Of a stretch of DNA of 35,311 nt, positions 23,317 through 32,017 are shown piece by piece; position 1 is the first letter of the stretch; every line of letters starts with the position of its first letter. Source of the DNA: Verrucomicrobiia bacterium (GTDB lineage: Bacteria; Zixibacteria; MSB-5A5; DSPP01); the NCBI GenBank assembly GCA_035574275.1, contig DATLYY010000031.1:1-35311 (forward strand), given 5' to 3'. The notes beneath the pieces were generated by a model. It saw only the letters and a program-made list of their open reading frames with translations. It did not search any database and was not told the DNA's origin. Both the position numbers and the translations under genes were made by a program.

Positions 23317-24630
23317 TTATGCTCCTGCGGGAGGGGTGGAAGGTTGTGGAAACACCGGCGCCGCTGGCGGCGGGGGCGGCACGGCGGCCGCGAGTTTGGT
23401 TCGGCCGCCGAAGCGGGTCAAAATGACGGCCCCGAAACCGACCATCCATAAAACCAAATTGAGCAGGCCTCCAAAAATGAGCAGGAAGATGGCCATCCCC
23501 ACGGCCGCCCCTTCCATAATCAGAAGCAAGGCCCCAAGAATGAAGGGGATTTCCAGGACCAAAAGGCCGGCGGCAATCAAAAAGATTTTGGACTCCGTCG
23601 TGAAGTTAAGCGTTTTTTTAATCCGTTCCCCGACGGCGAGGCATATTGACGTGTCCCCCAGAAAAGTGGCGAGGATGAGCGCGAGCGGAAGCACAATCAA
23701 GGCCACGGGGATGCCGATGATGGTCACCAAAAGCAAAATGAAAACGGGGAGGATGGCCAGAACCCCGAGAAAGCCGATGAAAAAGGATTTCAAAAAACCG
23801 CCCGTCAACTGGTTGCGAACCGTTTCCACCCGCTGCGGCACCAAGGCCCAGGTCAAAATGTATATCAAAAGCAAAACGCCTGTGGAGAGGATGGTGACGA
23901 CAAGAAAAATAGGGAGGTTGGCAAAGGGGGCGCCGTCGTCGTAAAAGTCATACCGTTTTCCCTTGTACACCAAAGCGGGGGGGGCGCCCTTGATGACACC
24001 GATACCCCGATCGGAAACCCCCACCGTAACCAAATTGCCGCGGATGACCGCCCCCTCCTCCTTGTCCAAACGCCCGGTGACCACGTCCCCGTCCACTTCA
24101 GCCCTCGGGCCCAAGTAGACCGATCCGAAGGGGACCACCACGTCGCCGTTGACCTTCCCCTCAATTCCCGCCCGGCCGAAGATGGCCACCACGTCGCCGG
24201 TTATTTCTTCATCCTCATCCACCCGGATGGTGCGGCCAAAGGTTACCCGGTCCCCGGTGGAAAGCCGGGACCGGTAGCTTTTTTCCACCTCCGGCGGCTC
24301 CTCCAAAAAGACAGAATCTCCCAGAACAAAGCCGCTTTTTTCATATTTTTTCTGGCCTTGCAAAGCTTTCAAACGGCTCATTTCCAACGCTTCCTCAGGG
24401 GGGATGGGGGGAATCGGAATCGCCTTGGTTTTCCCGTAGGGGGTTTCGACAATTATTTCATTTTCGCCGACAATCACCCGCACGGAATCGTTTTCGACGG
24501 TTACGGCGGGCGGTGTGGGGGTGATGCGGCCCTTTTTCCGGGTGGTCGGCCGGCTGGTGTCCTGCGCAAACACAAACCCTCCGAAGAGCAGAAGGGCAGG
24601 CAGGACATAGATAACCGCTCGTTTTGTCAT
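23317..24630 (-). CDS. Bactofilin/polymer-forming-like domain protein with C-terminal membrane helices
   Basis: The start ATG 24630 gives 437 residues and a signal peptide (M-T-K-R-A, hydrophobic, ending near VFAQ); a longer frame start is not needed. After a Pro-rich stretch, residues about 140-220 form a right-handed beta-solenoid like bactofilins and polymer-forming cytoskeletal proteins: repeated G-D-V-V patterns (I-T-G-D-V-V-A-I-F-G, V-N-G-D-V-V-V-P-F-G, V-D-G-D-V-V-T-G). Residues about 245-415 contain five or six membrane helices, and a Pro/Ala tail ends the protein. The solenoid plus polytopic membrane region recalls uncharacterised membrane proteins with outward-facing solenoids. It lies 71 bp behind the ECF sigma gene and just before the toastrack gene. 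It may regulate the sigma factor in place of a classical anti-sigma factor, but this is speculative. Confidence 0.8.
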   Translation of the reverse strand: MTKRAVIYVLPALLLFGGFVFAQDTSRPTTRKKGRITPTPPAVTVENDSVRVIVGENEIIVETPYGKTKAIPIPPIPPEEALEMSRLKALQGQKKYEKSGFVLGDSVFLEEPPEVEKSYRSRLSTGDRVTFGRTIRVDEDEEITGDVVAIFGRAGIEGKVNGDVVVPFGSVYLGPRAEVDGDVVTGRLDKEEGAVIRGNLVTVGVSDRGIGVIKGAPPALVYKGKRYDFYDDGAPFANLPIFLVVTILSTGVLLLIYILTWALVPQRVETVRNQLTGGFLKSFFIGFLGVLAILPVFILLLVTIIGIPVALIVLPLALILATFLGDTSICLAVGERIKKTLNFTTESKIFLIAAGLLVLEIPFILGALLLIMEGAAVGMAIFLLIFGGLLNLVLWMVGFGAVILTRFGGRTKLAAAVPPPPPAAPVFPQPSTPPAGA

Positions 24631-24701
24631 ACCACTATATATATCGAATTCCGAGTGCAATAAGTTGCATTTATTATCGGTTGTAAAAGACCCGTTTTCA
24701 T

Positions 24702-25277
24702 TCAATAACTTCGCAGCGATTTCAGTTTTTTTTTCAGCAGTTCCCGCGCCCGGAAAATCCGCGCCTTCACCGTGCCGACCGGAACTTTCAAAATGGCGGC
24801 GATCTCGTCGTACGGTTTTTCCTTCAAGTGCACCAGCTCGATGACCTCCCGGTACTTCGGGGGCAGGGAAGCAATGGCGTCCAGAATGGAAAGCCCCTTT
24901 TCCTTCTTTAAGGCATCCTCCTCCGGGTTGAAGGCGGTGTCGGCAATCTCCAGCCCCACCGTCCCCTCCTCAGTTTCCACCGGCTCGTCCAAGGACATCG
25001 CCTCGATTTTCTGCTTGCGCAAGGAATCGATGGCGGCGTTGGCGGCGATGCGGTAAAGCCAGGTGGTGAAGCGAAACTCCTCCCGATAGCTGGTCAGCGA
25101 GGCGAAGGCCTTCATAAACGTTTCCTGCACCAAATCATCCGCCTCCTCCCGGTTGCGCACCATTTTGAAAACGATGTGAAAAACGCCGGCTTTGTGGCGG
25201 GCCAAAAGGCGCTGGTAGGCGGCTTGGTCGCCGGAAAGCGCCTTTTTAATCAGCGCGGAATCATCTTCGTGCGGCAT
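24702..25277 (-). CDS. ECF-type RNA polymerase sigma factor
   Basis: The protein has 191 residues. Sigma region 2 spans about 20-90, with L-L-A-R-H-K-A-G-V-F-H-I-V-F, E-E-A-D-D-L-V-Q-E-T-F-M-K-A-F (-10 recognition side) and F-T-T-W-L-Y-R-I-A-A-N-A-A-I-D-S-L-R-K. Region 4 spans about 130-185, with L-P-P-K-Y-R-E-V-I-E-L and the helix-turn-helix Y-D-E-I-A-A-I-L-K-V-P-V-G-T-V-K-A-R-I-F-R-A-R. It is of the SigE/RpoE-like ECF class and directs transcription in response to envelope or oxidative signals. No zinc-containing anti-sigma gene follows; instead come the membrane solenoid protein and the toastrack protein. A possible promoter (TTGCCC, 16 nt, TATCTT) lies upstream. Confidence 0.93.
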   Translation of the reverse strand: MPHEDDSALIKKALSGDQAAYQRLLARHKAGVFHIVFKMVRNREEADDLVQETFMKAFASLTSYREEFRFTTWLYRIAANAAIDSLRKQKIEAMSLDEPVETEEGTVGLEIADTAFNPEEDALKKEKGLSILDAIASLPPKYREVIELVHLKEKPYDEIAAILKVPVGTVKARIFRARELLKKKLKSLRSY

Positions 25278-25381
25278 TCACCACCGGTCTTTTCTGGTTT
25301 TCACACGGCGCAAAGATAGGAAATATTCGCTTGAGGGCAAGGCGAGGAGGTTTTACCTTCGGATTGGTAAGGGCGGAGGAA

Positions 25382-26758
25382 CTAATCCTTGAACTTTTTG
25401 GCGAGGTAGTCGATCAAATCGATTTTGGAAACCAGCCCTGCGATTTTCCCCTGATCCACCACCACCACGGCGGTGTCCTGCCCGGCCACAAATTTCTCTG
25501 ACAGGGCGGAAATGGAGGCCTCGGGGCTTATCGTTTCGATGTTTTTTTCGACGATGACTTCAATCGGCTCGGAAATGCGATGGCGGCCGGTGACCATATA
25601 GTTCAGCAAATCCACTTCCCGAATCATTCCCACCAGTTTGCCGTTCTCCACCACCGGCAGTTGGGAAATGTCGTAACGCTTCATTTTGTCGATGACTTTG
25701 TGAACGATATCCTTGGTGCCGGCGGTGATGACTTTGTGCTTGCGCATAGCCAGAATGTCACGGACTCTTCCCAGCCGCGGCTCCTCTTCCAAAAAGCCGT
25801 TGTCGCGCATCCATTCGTCGGAAAAAACCTTGGAAAGATAGCGATTGCCGGAGTCGGGGAGAAGGGTAATCACCCGTTTGCCGGCCCCCAGTTCCTCCGC
25901 CACTTTCAAGGCCGCAAAGACCGCCCCGCCGGAGGAGCCGCCGGCAAAAAGCCCTTCCTCCCGGGCCAGCCGCCGGGCGGTGAAAAAACATTCCCGGTCG
26001 TTTACCTGGATGATGTCATCCACCACCGAAAAATCCATTGCTTTAACCAGCATATCCTCGCCAACCCCCTCGACTTTGTAGGCGTGAGGAGTGGGAAGTT
26101 TGCCGGTTTTGAAGTAGGTGTAAAAAACCGAGCCGACCGGGTCCACGGCAATGATTTTGATATTAGGATTTTTTTCCTTTATGAACCGGCCGATGCCGGA
26201 GAGGGTGCCCCCCGTGCCGATGCCGGCCACAAAGGCGTCGAACTTTCCCCCCGTTTCTTCCCATATTTCCGGGGCGGTCCAGCGGTAGTGTGCTTCTATG
26301 TTTTCGGGGTTGTGATATTGGTTCAAAAAGAAAGCTCCCGGCGTTTCGCGCACCAGCCGCTTGGCGGTTTCGTAGTACGAAAGGGGGGATTCAGCCGGAA
26401 CATTGGCCGGGCAGATGACAACTTTTGCTCCAAAGGCCTTCAGTAAATTCACCTTTTCGGCGGACATTTTGTCGGAGATGGTGATGGTGACCTTGTACCC
26501 CTTGAGCGCGGCGACCATGGCAATCCCCACACCGGTATTGCCGGAGGAGTTTTCGATAATCGTGCCGCCCGGTTTCAGAACCCCCTCCCGTTCGGCTTTC
26601 TCGATGATGTGCAACGCCATCCGTTCCTTGACGCTGCCGCCGGGGTTCAAAAACTCCGCTTTGGCCCAGAGTTCGGCGGCCCCCTCCGGCACCATCTTGT
26701 TCAAGCGCACCAAGGGGGTTCTGCCAATCGCCTGCAGGATGTTTTCCACCATCGCCAT
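25382..26758 (-). CDS. cbs: Cystathionine beta-synthase (PLP enzyme with C-terminal CBS pair)
   Basis: The start ATG 26758 gives 458 residues beginning M-A-M-V-E-N-I-L-Q-A-I-G-R-T-P-L-V-R-L. The fold-type II PLP domain (about 3-325) shows the PLP lysine in N-P-G-G-S-V-K-E-R, the substrate loop S-S-G-N-T-G and phosphate-binding G-I-G-T-G-G-T-L-S-G. G-G-S-S-G-G lies near the end of the domain. The C-terminal part (about 340-455) holds two CBS motifs. The enzyme condenses serine (or activated serine) with homocysteine or sulfide. The CBS pair favours cystathionine beta-synthase over cysteine synthase, and in some homologues it binds adenosyl ligands. The first step of reverse transsulfuration is likely. 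The gene is divergent from glyQS. An upstream in-frame extension has no ribosome site and is rejected. Confidence 0.9.
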   Translation of the reverse strand: MAMVENILQAIGRTPLVRLNKMVPEGAAELWAKAEFLNPGGSVKERMALHIIEKAEREGVLKPGGTIIENSSGNTGVGIAMVAALKGYKVTITISDKMSAEKVNLLKAFGAKVVICPANVPAESPLSYYETAKRLVRETPGAFFLNQYHNPENIEAHYRWTAPEIWEETGGKFDAFVAGIGTGGTLSGIGRFIKEKNPNIKIIAVDPVGSVFYTYFKTGKLPTPHAYKVEGVGEDMLVKAMDFSVVDDIIQVNDRECFFTARRLAREEGLFAGGSSGGAVFAALKVAEELGAGKRVITLLPDSGNRYLSKVFSDEWMRDNGFLEEEPRLGRVRDILAMRKHKVITAGTKDIVHKVIDKMKRYDISQLPVVENGKLVGMIREVDLLNYMVTGRHRISEPIEVIVEKNIETISPEASISALSEKFVAGQDTAVVVVDQGKIAGLVSKIDLIDYLAKKFKD

Positions 26759-26865
26759 AATTATTGCCCGCCGTTTTCGAATTTGCTCACGGGGGTGAAT
26801 GAAAGTTAAGGGGATACGGCAAAAAATCAAATGGAAAAGAGAATCAAACTTCGCTTTTATGCGCC

Positions 26866-26894
26866 TTGAAAAGGGGACGGGCTTCCTCTATATT
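26866..26894 (+). promoter_or_regulatory. Sigma-70-type promoter of glyQS
   Basis: TTGAAA (26866-26871), a 17-nt spacer and TATATT (26889-26894) lie 50 bp before the glyQS start. Confidence 0.65.
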
Positions 26895-26944
26895 GGCCCC
26901 TTCTGGCAACGATTCGAAATTTACGATTTATGAGAGGATAAAGA

Positions 26945-28249
26945 ATGGCAGAAAATACCGTGATGGAAAAACTTTCTTCCTTGGCCAAACGGCGGGGGTT
27001 CATCTTTCAATCCTCCGAAATCTACGGCGGTTTGAACGCCTGCTGGGATTACGGCCCAATGGGGGTGGAGCTTAAACGGAACATCAAGGAGTTCTGGTGG
27101 CGCTCGATGACCCTTCTGCGGGACGACATCGAGGGGCTGGACGCCGCCATCTTGATGCACCCCAAGGTCTGGGAGACCTCCGGACACGTGGCGAACTTCA
27201 CCGACCCGATGGTGGACTGCAAAAAGTGCAAGGGGCGCTTCCGCGCGGATGAAACCGTTTCCGGCCGCTGTCCTAAATGCGGGGGGGAGCTGACGGAGGC
27301 CCGGCAGTTCAACTTGATGTTCAAGACCTTTATGGGGCCGGTGGAAGAGGAAGCGGCCATCGTTTATCTGCGCCCGGAAACGGCGCAGGGGATTTACGTC
27401 AACTTTTTGAACGTGCAGGGGCCCTCCCGGCAAAAAGTTCCCTTCGGCATCGCCCAGATTGGCAAGGCGTTCCGCAACGAGATTTCCCCCGGCAACTTCA
27501 TCTTCCGGATGCGGGAGTTCGAGCAGATGGAGATGCAGTTTTTCGTCCATCCCAAGGAGGATGAAAAATGGTTTGAATTCTGGCGGCAGGAGCGGATGAA
27601 ATGGTACCATCAATTGGGAATCCGCCAGGAAAAACTCCGCTTCCACCAGCACAGCCCGCAGGAGCTGGCGCACTACGCCAAGGCCGCCTACGATGTCCAG
27701 TACGAGTTCCCCTTCGGCTGGCAGGAGCTGGAGGGGATTCACAACCGCACCGATTTCGATTTATCCCGCCATTCGCAGGCGACCGGCAAGGAGCTTTCCT
27801 ATTTTGACGAGCCGACCAAGGAGCGCTTCATCCCCTACATCATCGAGACCTCGGCGGGGTGCGACCGGACCTTGCTTACCGTTTTAATCGACGGTTACTA
27901 CGAGGAGGAAGTGAAAGGGGAGACCCGTTCGGTTCTGCGCATCGCCCCCCACATTGCCCCGTTCAAGGCGGCCATTTTCCCCTTGGTCAACCGGGACGGA
28001 ATGCCGGAGGTGGCCACAAAAATCTATAACGATTTGCGCAAAAAGTTCAAAATTTTCTATGATGACAAGGGGGCGGTCGGCCGCCGGTATCGAAGAATGG
28101 ATGAAGTCGGCACGCCTTTCTGCATGACCGTCGATTCGCAAACCCTGCAGGATGAAACCGTGACCCTCCGCGACCGGGACACGATGCAGCAAACGCGGCA
28201 CAAAATCTCCGAACTGGAAGGGATTTTGCAAAAGAAAGTGGAGATTTAG
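26945..28249 (+). CDS. glyQS: Glycyl-tRNA synthetase, single-chain alpha2 type
   Basis: The 434-residue class II synthetase charges tRNA-Gly with glycine. Recognition motifs are F-I-F-Q-S-S-E-I-Y-G-G-L-N-A-C-W-D-Y-G-P at the start, L-R-P-E-T-A-Q-G-I-Y-V-N-F (motif 2 region) and F-R-M-R-E-F-E-Q-M-E. S-A-G-C-D-R-T-L-L lies near motif 3. A zinc-ribbon insert has C-K-K-C and C-P-K-C. The anticodon-binding domain follows (about 330-434). The length is close to the usual 440-460 residues of this type, which differs from the tetrameric alpha2beta2 enzyme of enterics. The start has GAGAGGATAAAG upstream and a strong promoter at 26866-26894. The YjdF-like gene begins by overlapping its stop codon, so translation is likely coupled. 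Confidence 0.97.
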   Translation: MAENTVMEKLSSLAKRRGFIFQSSEIYGGLNACWDYGPMGVELKRNIKEFWWRSMTLLRDDIEGLDAAILMHPKVWETSGHVANFTDPMVDCKKCKGRFRADETVSGRCPKCGGELTEARQFNLMFKTFMGPVEEEAAIVYLRPETAQGIYVNFLNVQGPSRQKVPFGIAQIGKAFRNEISPGNFIFRMREFEQMEMQFFVHPKEDEKWFEFWRQERMKWYHQLGIRQEKLRFHQHSPQELAHYAKAAYDVQYEFPFGWQELEGIHNRTDFDLSRHSQATGKELSYFDEPTKERFIPYIIETSAGCDRTLLTVLIDGYYEEEVKGETRSVLRIAPHIAPFKAAIFPLVNRDGMPEVATKIYNDLRKKFKIFYDDKGAVGRRYRRMDEVGTPFCMTVDSQTLQDETVTLRDRDTMQQTRHKISELEGILQKKVEI

Positions 28250-28902
28250 TGGGCTTCACCACTTCCACCATGCGGGTGCAGGCGGATTTTCGGCAAAATC
28301 GCCTGCTGCAAATCCTTTTGGGCTGGTATCTGGTTTTCTGGATTGTAATGGCTATCAGTCCCCTCAACCGGCTGGACTGGTTCATCGAAAATCTTCTGGT
28401 CTTCGCCACGGTCGGCCTGCTCGTCGGCACGTACCGGATTTTTCCGCTCTCCGATATGTCCTACATCCTAATCACCCTCTTTATGAGTTTGCACACCATC
28501 GGCTCGCACTGGACCTATTCGGAAGTGCCGCTTGGATTCTGGATTCGGGATACCTTCGGTTTTTCCCGCAACCACTTCGACCGCATCGTCCATTTTTCCT
28601 TCGGGCTTTTGATGGCGTACCCGATTCGGGAGGTCTTTTTGCGGGTTGCCTCCGTGCGGGGGTTTTGGGCCTACTATCTGCCGTTCGACGTTACGCTCGC
28701 TTTTTCCGGTGCCTACGAAATTATGGAGTGGCTGATTGCCTCGCTCATTTCGCCGGAAGCCGGGGATGCCTGGCTGGGGACGCAAGGGGATATTTGGGAC
28801 GCCCAAAAAGATATGGGGCTGGCGGCCACCGGGGCGCTCATCAGCATGACCGCCACGGCGATTTTGAGAAAATGGTACCATAAAAAACCTGCGACGATAT
28901 AA
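28249..28902 (+). CDS. YjdF-like (DUF2238) integral membrane protein
   Basis: The protein has 217 residues, starting with GTG at 28249. Its G is the last base of the glyQS stop TAG, so reinitiation or coupling is expected; an ATG at 28270 is the alternative. About six membrane helices are visible. The conserved family motifs are T-I-G-S-H-W-T-Y-S-E-V-P-L-G, F-G-F-S-R-N-H-F-D-R-I-V-H-F, E-I-M-E-W and G-T-Q-G-D-I-W-D-A-Q-K-D-M. His, Asp and Glu within helices could bind metal or a substrate, but the biochemical role of DUF2238 proteins is unknown. It is followed after 10 bp by the arsenite transporter gene. Confidence 0.9.
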   Translation: MGFTTSTMRVQADFRQNRLLQILLGWYLVFWIVMAISPLNRLDWFIENLLVFATVGLLVGTYRIFPLSDMSYILITLFMSLHTIGSHWTYSEVPLGFWIRDTFGFSRNHFDRIVHFSFGLLMAYPIREVFLRVASVRGFWAYYLPFDVTLAFSGAYEIMEWLIASLISPEAGDAWLGTQGDIWDAQKDMGLAATGALISMTATAILRKWYHKKPATI

Positions 28903-28912
28903 AGAGTTTTAA

Positions 28913-29968
28913 ATGTCCGACTTGGAAAAGAAAAAACTAAAGCTTTTGGATCGGTTTTTGACCGGTTGGATACTGGCCGCCATGGTGGCGGGCGTGGCCA
29001 TTGGTTATTTCTCGTCGGGCGTCACGCAATTTATCGCCGGTTTGCAGATCGGGGCGACCTCGATTCCCATAGCGGTTGGACTCATTCTGATGATGTATCC
29101 GCCGCTGGCCCGGGTGAAGTATGAGGAAATGGGCCGCGTCTTCCAGAACAAGAAACTTTTGGCCATCTCTTTGGTTCAAAACTGGATTGTCGGGCCGGTG
29201 GTTATGTTCGCGCTGGCGGTTTTGTTTCTGCGCGGTTACCCGGAGTTGATGATTGGCGTGATTTTGGTCGGTTTGGCGCGATGCATCGCGATGGTCATCG
29301 TCTGGAACGAACTGGCGGGGGGAGACCGGGAGCTGGCCGTGGGGCTGGTGGCCTTCAACGCCGTTTTCCAGGTTCTGTTTTACGCCGTCTACATTTACTT
29401 TTTCATCACCCTTCTGCTCAACTGGTTCGGACTGGTGCCCGGCCTGGATGTCCGCATTTCGATATGGGAGGCGGCCAAAACAGTGTTCATTTATCTTGGA
29501 ATACCCTTCGCAGCTGGCGTCGTCACGCGCTTTTCGCTCATCCGACTCAAGGGGAAAGAGTGGTATGAAAGGGCGTTCATCCCAAAAATCAGCCCGATTA
29601 CCTTGGTGGCGCTTCTGTTCACCATCGTGGTGATGTTCTCGCTCAAGGGGGAGTACATTATCAAGCTGCCGCTGGATGTCTTGCGCGTGGCCGTTCCACT
29701 GGCCATCTACTTTTTGATTATGTGGTTTTCTTCATTTCTGATTTTACGAAAAATGGGCATCCCCTACGAGGGGGCCACGGCGGTGGCCTTCACCGCCGCC
29801 AGCAACGACTTTGAGCTGGCAATTGCCGTCGCCGTGGCGATTTTTGGCATCGCCTCCAACCAGGCCTTCGCCACGGTCATCGGCCCCTTGATTGAAGTTC
29901 CCGTACTGGTACTGCTGGTTAACGTGGCGTTGAAATGGAAGGGAAAATTCGCTTCACAAACCGCTTGA
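28913..29968 (+). CDS. arsB: ACR3-family arsenite efflux transporter
   Basis: The protein has 351 residues with ten predicted membrane helices. ACR3 motifs are present: [12 protein letters not shown] near helix 2, [14 protein letters not shown] with the conserved Cys needed for metalloid transport, and [14 protein letters not shown] near the end. These proteins expel As(III), and sometimes Sb(III), by proton antiport across the inner membrane. The start ATG follows the YjdF-like stop by 10 bp. A TIP-like aquaporin gene follows. No arsR repressor or arsC reductase gene is seen in the window, so regulation is unclear; expression may rely on the upstream glyQS promoter. Confidence 0.93.
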   Translation: MSDLEKKKLKLLDRFLTGWILAAMVAGVAIGYFSSGVTQFIAGLQIGATSIPIAVGLILMMYPPLARVKYEEMGRVFQNKKLLAISLVQNWIVGPVVMFALAVLFLRGYPELMIGVILVGLARCIAMVIVWNELAGGDRELAVGLVAFNAVFQVLFYAVYIYFFITLLLNWFGLVPGLDVRISIWEAAKTVFIYLGIPFAAGVVTRFSLIRLKGKEWYERAFIPKISPITLVALLFTIVVMFSLKGEYIIKLPLDVLRVAVPLAIYFLIMWFSSFLILRKMGIPYEGATAVAFTAASNDFELAIAVAVAIFGIASNQAFATVIGPLIEVPVLVLLVNVALKWKGKFASQTA

Positions 29969-29995
29969 CGGATGGGGGAAAGGGAGTTGTATATT
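29965..29995 (+). promoter_or_regulatory. Possible promoter of the aquaporin gene
   Basis: TTGACG (29965-29970, overlapping the transporter stop) and TATATT (29990-29995) are separated by 19 nt, longer than ideal. Confidence 0.35.
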
Positions 29996-30037
29996 CCCCC
30001 CCGACAAGCAGTTTAACCGTCGCACAGAGGAGGTAAG

Positions 30038-30712
30038 ATGGAACGTTTGCGTCCGCTTTTAGCCGAGTTTATAGGAACTTTTATTCTAATTTTCATTGGG
30101 GCGGGGGCCGTCTGCACGGATGGCTTCACGGTCGGCGGCGTGGGGTTGGTCGGCATTGCACTGGCCCATGGGGTGGCGCTTTTCGTCATCGTTTCGATTT
30201 TCTCCTACATTTCAGGCGCGCACGTCAATCCGGCGGTCACGGTTGGTGTGCTTCTGGCCCGGAAAATCGACGCCGCAAAGGCCGTGGGCTATCTTATCGC
30301 CCAGCTTTTGGGGGCCGCCGTGGCGGCGTTTGTTCTGCGATTGATTTTCACGATGGATATCTGGGGGCCGGTCAATTTAGGGACGCCGGCGGTGAGTGAT
30401 TCGATTGGAGCGGGGAAAGCGATTCTAATCGAAGCGATTTTGACCATGTTCCTCGTGCACGTCGTTTTGGCCACGGCGGTGGATGAGCGGGGGCCCAAAG
30501 CGATTTTTCCCTTTTCCATCGGGCTGGTTCTCACCATGGATATCTTGGTCGGCGGGCCTTTGACCGGGGCGGCAATGAACCCAGCGCGGGCTTTTGGTCC
30601 CGCTTTAGCCGCCGGCTTTTGGGCCAATCACTATGTCTATTGGGTCGGGCCGCTTTTGGGGGGCATCGCCGCCGCGCTTATCTACAATAAATTTTTCGCC
30701 AAGAAAGCGTAA
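30038..30712 (+). CDS. Aquaporin (MIP family) with a TIP-like selectivity filter
   Basis: The 224-residue, six-helix channel has both signature loops, H-V-N-P-A-V and M-N-P-A-R-A-F-G-P. By position relative to these loops, the aromatic/arginine filter reads His (A-L-A-H-G), Ile (M-D-I-L-V region), Ala and Arg. This resembles plant tonoplast TIPs rather than E. coli AqpZ (Phe, His, Thr, Arg). The C-terminal N-H-Y-V-Y-W-V-G-P-L-L-G-G also recalls TIPs. Such pores may pass water and small neutral solutes including urea, ammonia or arsenous acid. The gene has a strong AGAGGAGG ribosome site and lies 69 bp behind the ACR3 transporter, suggesting metalloid handling. A strong bidirectional terminator follows. 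Confidence 0.93.
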   Translation: MERLRPLLAEFIGTFILIFIGAGAVCTDGFTVGGVGLVGIALAHGVALFVIVSIFSYISGAHVNPAVTVGVLLARKIDAAKAVGYLIAQLLGAAVAAFVLRLIFTMDIWGPVNLGTPAVSDSIGAGKAILIEAILTMFLVHVVLATAVDERGPKAIFPFSIGLVLTMDILVGGPLTGAAMNPARAFGPALAAGFWANHYVYWVGPLLGGIAAALIYNKFFAKKA

Positions 30713-30729
30713 CAGATTTCAGAAAGCGA

Positions 30730-30760
30730 AAAGCCGGGTCGTTTAAGACCCGGCTTTATT
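30730..30760. terminator. Bidirectional intrinsic terminator
   Basis: AAAGCCGGGTC (30730-30740) pairs perfectly over 11 bp with GACCCGGCTTT (30747-30757), with a 6-nt loop. T-rich flanks on both strands suit termination of both the aquaporin gene and the convergent LiaF-like gene. Confidence 0.85.
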
Positions 30761-30777
30761 ATTTGCGAGAGAGTTAA

Positions 30778-31347
30778 TCAGCGCGAGATTGTGATGTCGC
30801 CGAAGGCGGTGTGGGCGTGGACCCGCAGGCGCCTGGCCTGCGATTCGAAATTCGGGTCGGCTTTGGAAAGCTGGTTGCCGATTCCCTTCTCGGCCTGCCC
30901 CAAAATTTTGATATCCCCAAAGGCCGAGCCGCCGGAGGCGGAGACGGCTACGCCCTCCGGCACTTTCACCTCCACGTCCCCAAAGGCGGTGTGGAGGTAG
31001 AGGGCGTTTTCGCCGTCGGAAAAGCGGGCGCGGGTCAAGTCCAACTCCACATCCCCGAAGCCGGTGGAGACCTCCAGCCCGTTGGGGTCCAGATTTTCGC
31101 CGGAGAGTTTGACGTCGCCGAAGGCGCGGAAGATGTGCTTGTCCGTCATTCCTTCATTACCCGCGGCGGGCGGGCGGGGGCGGAAAAGGAGAAGAAATCC
31201 GATGGCGATCAAAAGCAGGGGGAAAAAGAGGGCCAGGGCGTCGCCGAAGTCAAAATCGATGACGTCGAAATTGTTCAGAATCCAGAGGATGCCGACGGCC
31301 AAAAGAAAAAGCCCCCAAAAGCCGCGCCAGAAGTTCCTGCGATTCAT
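30778..31347 (-). CDS. LiaF-like membrane protein with toastrack domain
   Basis: The protein has 189 residues. The N-terminus (about 1-56) carries two membrane helices of the LiaI/LiaF type (F-W-R-G-F-W-G-L-F-L-L-A-V-G-I-L-W-I-L-N-N and the following hydrophobic run). Residues about 70-189 form a toastrack beta domain with repeated A-F-G-D-V/I motifs: R-A-F-G-D-V-K-L, T-G-F-G-D-V-E-L, T-A-F-G-D-V-E-V, S-A-F-G-D-I-K-I and T-A-F-G-D-I-T-I. In Firmicutes LiaF modulates a two-component system that responds to cell-wall stress; no histidine kinase is adjacent here. The only neighbour on the same strand is far upstream, beyond a gene-poor stretch. A second toastrack-like protein lies in the sigma operon. 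Confidence 0.9.
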   Translation of the reverse strand: MNRRNFWRGFWGLFLLAVGILWILNNFDVIDFDFGDALALFFPLLLIAIGFLLLFRPRPPAAGNEGMTDKHIFRAFGDVKLSGENLDPNGLEVSTGFGDVELDLTRARFSDGENALYLHTAFGDVEVKVPEGVAVSASGGSAFGDIKILGQAEKGIGNQLSKADPNFESQARRLRVHAHTAFGDITISR

Positions 31348-31449
31348 CGGCTTAATTTACGCATAATTCGGGAAAAAAGTTGCCGGAAAAACAAAACTTC
31401 TCCCTGCCATTCCGAGCGAAGCGTGGACGAATTTCTAACCCCTATCTTT

Positions 31450-31473
31450 GTAGGAGCACAATATCTTGTGCCC
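31450..31473 (-). repeat. GTAGGGGC-type palindromic repeat, diverged copy
   Basis: GTAGGAGCACAA at 31450-31461 pairs with TTGTGCCC after a 4-nt loop (core stem GCACAA/TTGTGC). It belongs to the same family as the copies at 32018-32071, 34427-34452 and 34471-34496, in opposite orientation to the last two. Confidence 0.6.
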
Positions 31474-32017
31474 ATTTCCCCCATCAGCAAATTCACTACA
31501 ACTTCGGAGTGAAAAACGGGTGGTGGGCCTTTAGTAGAGGGACGTGGTTCGGGGTAATCCCCAAGCCGCCATCCCTCTCGTGCAAACGGGTCGGTAATGG
31601 CGCCGCATTGGGCGTGCCAATGCCGAACCCCGTAAGGACTAAGGGTGCCGGTATCAACCACAAAACACGGCCACCCTCCCTTCCGGGGTTGATTTCCCCC
31701 CAGTGGTTGAGGGGAAAGGACGGCTGACTTTTCTTACCAACCGGTAACCCCGCTTCATCCTTGAAAGGGATAAGCGGTTTTAGACCCAAAGCGCCTTCGC
31801 GGGGGCCTGCCGCGCGCAGGGCAGAACAAATACACAGGCGGGCCGCACGGAGAGGACCACCATACCGGGGAACCGATTCCCCGTATCAGCGTAGGTTCCG
31901 TCTCCCACTTTCACGGCCGTTTTAAAACCTGTCGCACGTAAAAAAAAGAAACAAAAAAAGGAAAGGCGAGAGGGCCGGGCCGCAAGGCCCGCCTCTCCCT
32001 TCCCTTAAAATAAAAAC

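Noticed and set aside
31344-31789. Overlapping ORFs of 97-115 codons on both strands
   Set aside because: No ribosome sites, no recognisable domains, mutual overlap and location in a hairpin-rich stretch; they look like chance open frames.
31928-31937. Definitive group II intron boundary
   Set aside because: GTGCG alone is too short a signal; domain V and a reverse transcriptase were not found, so it is kept only as a hypothesis.
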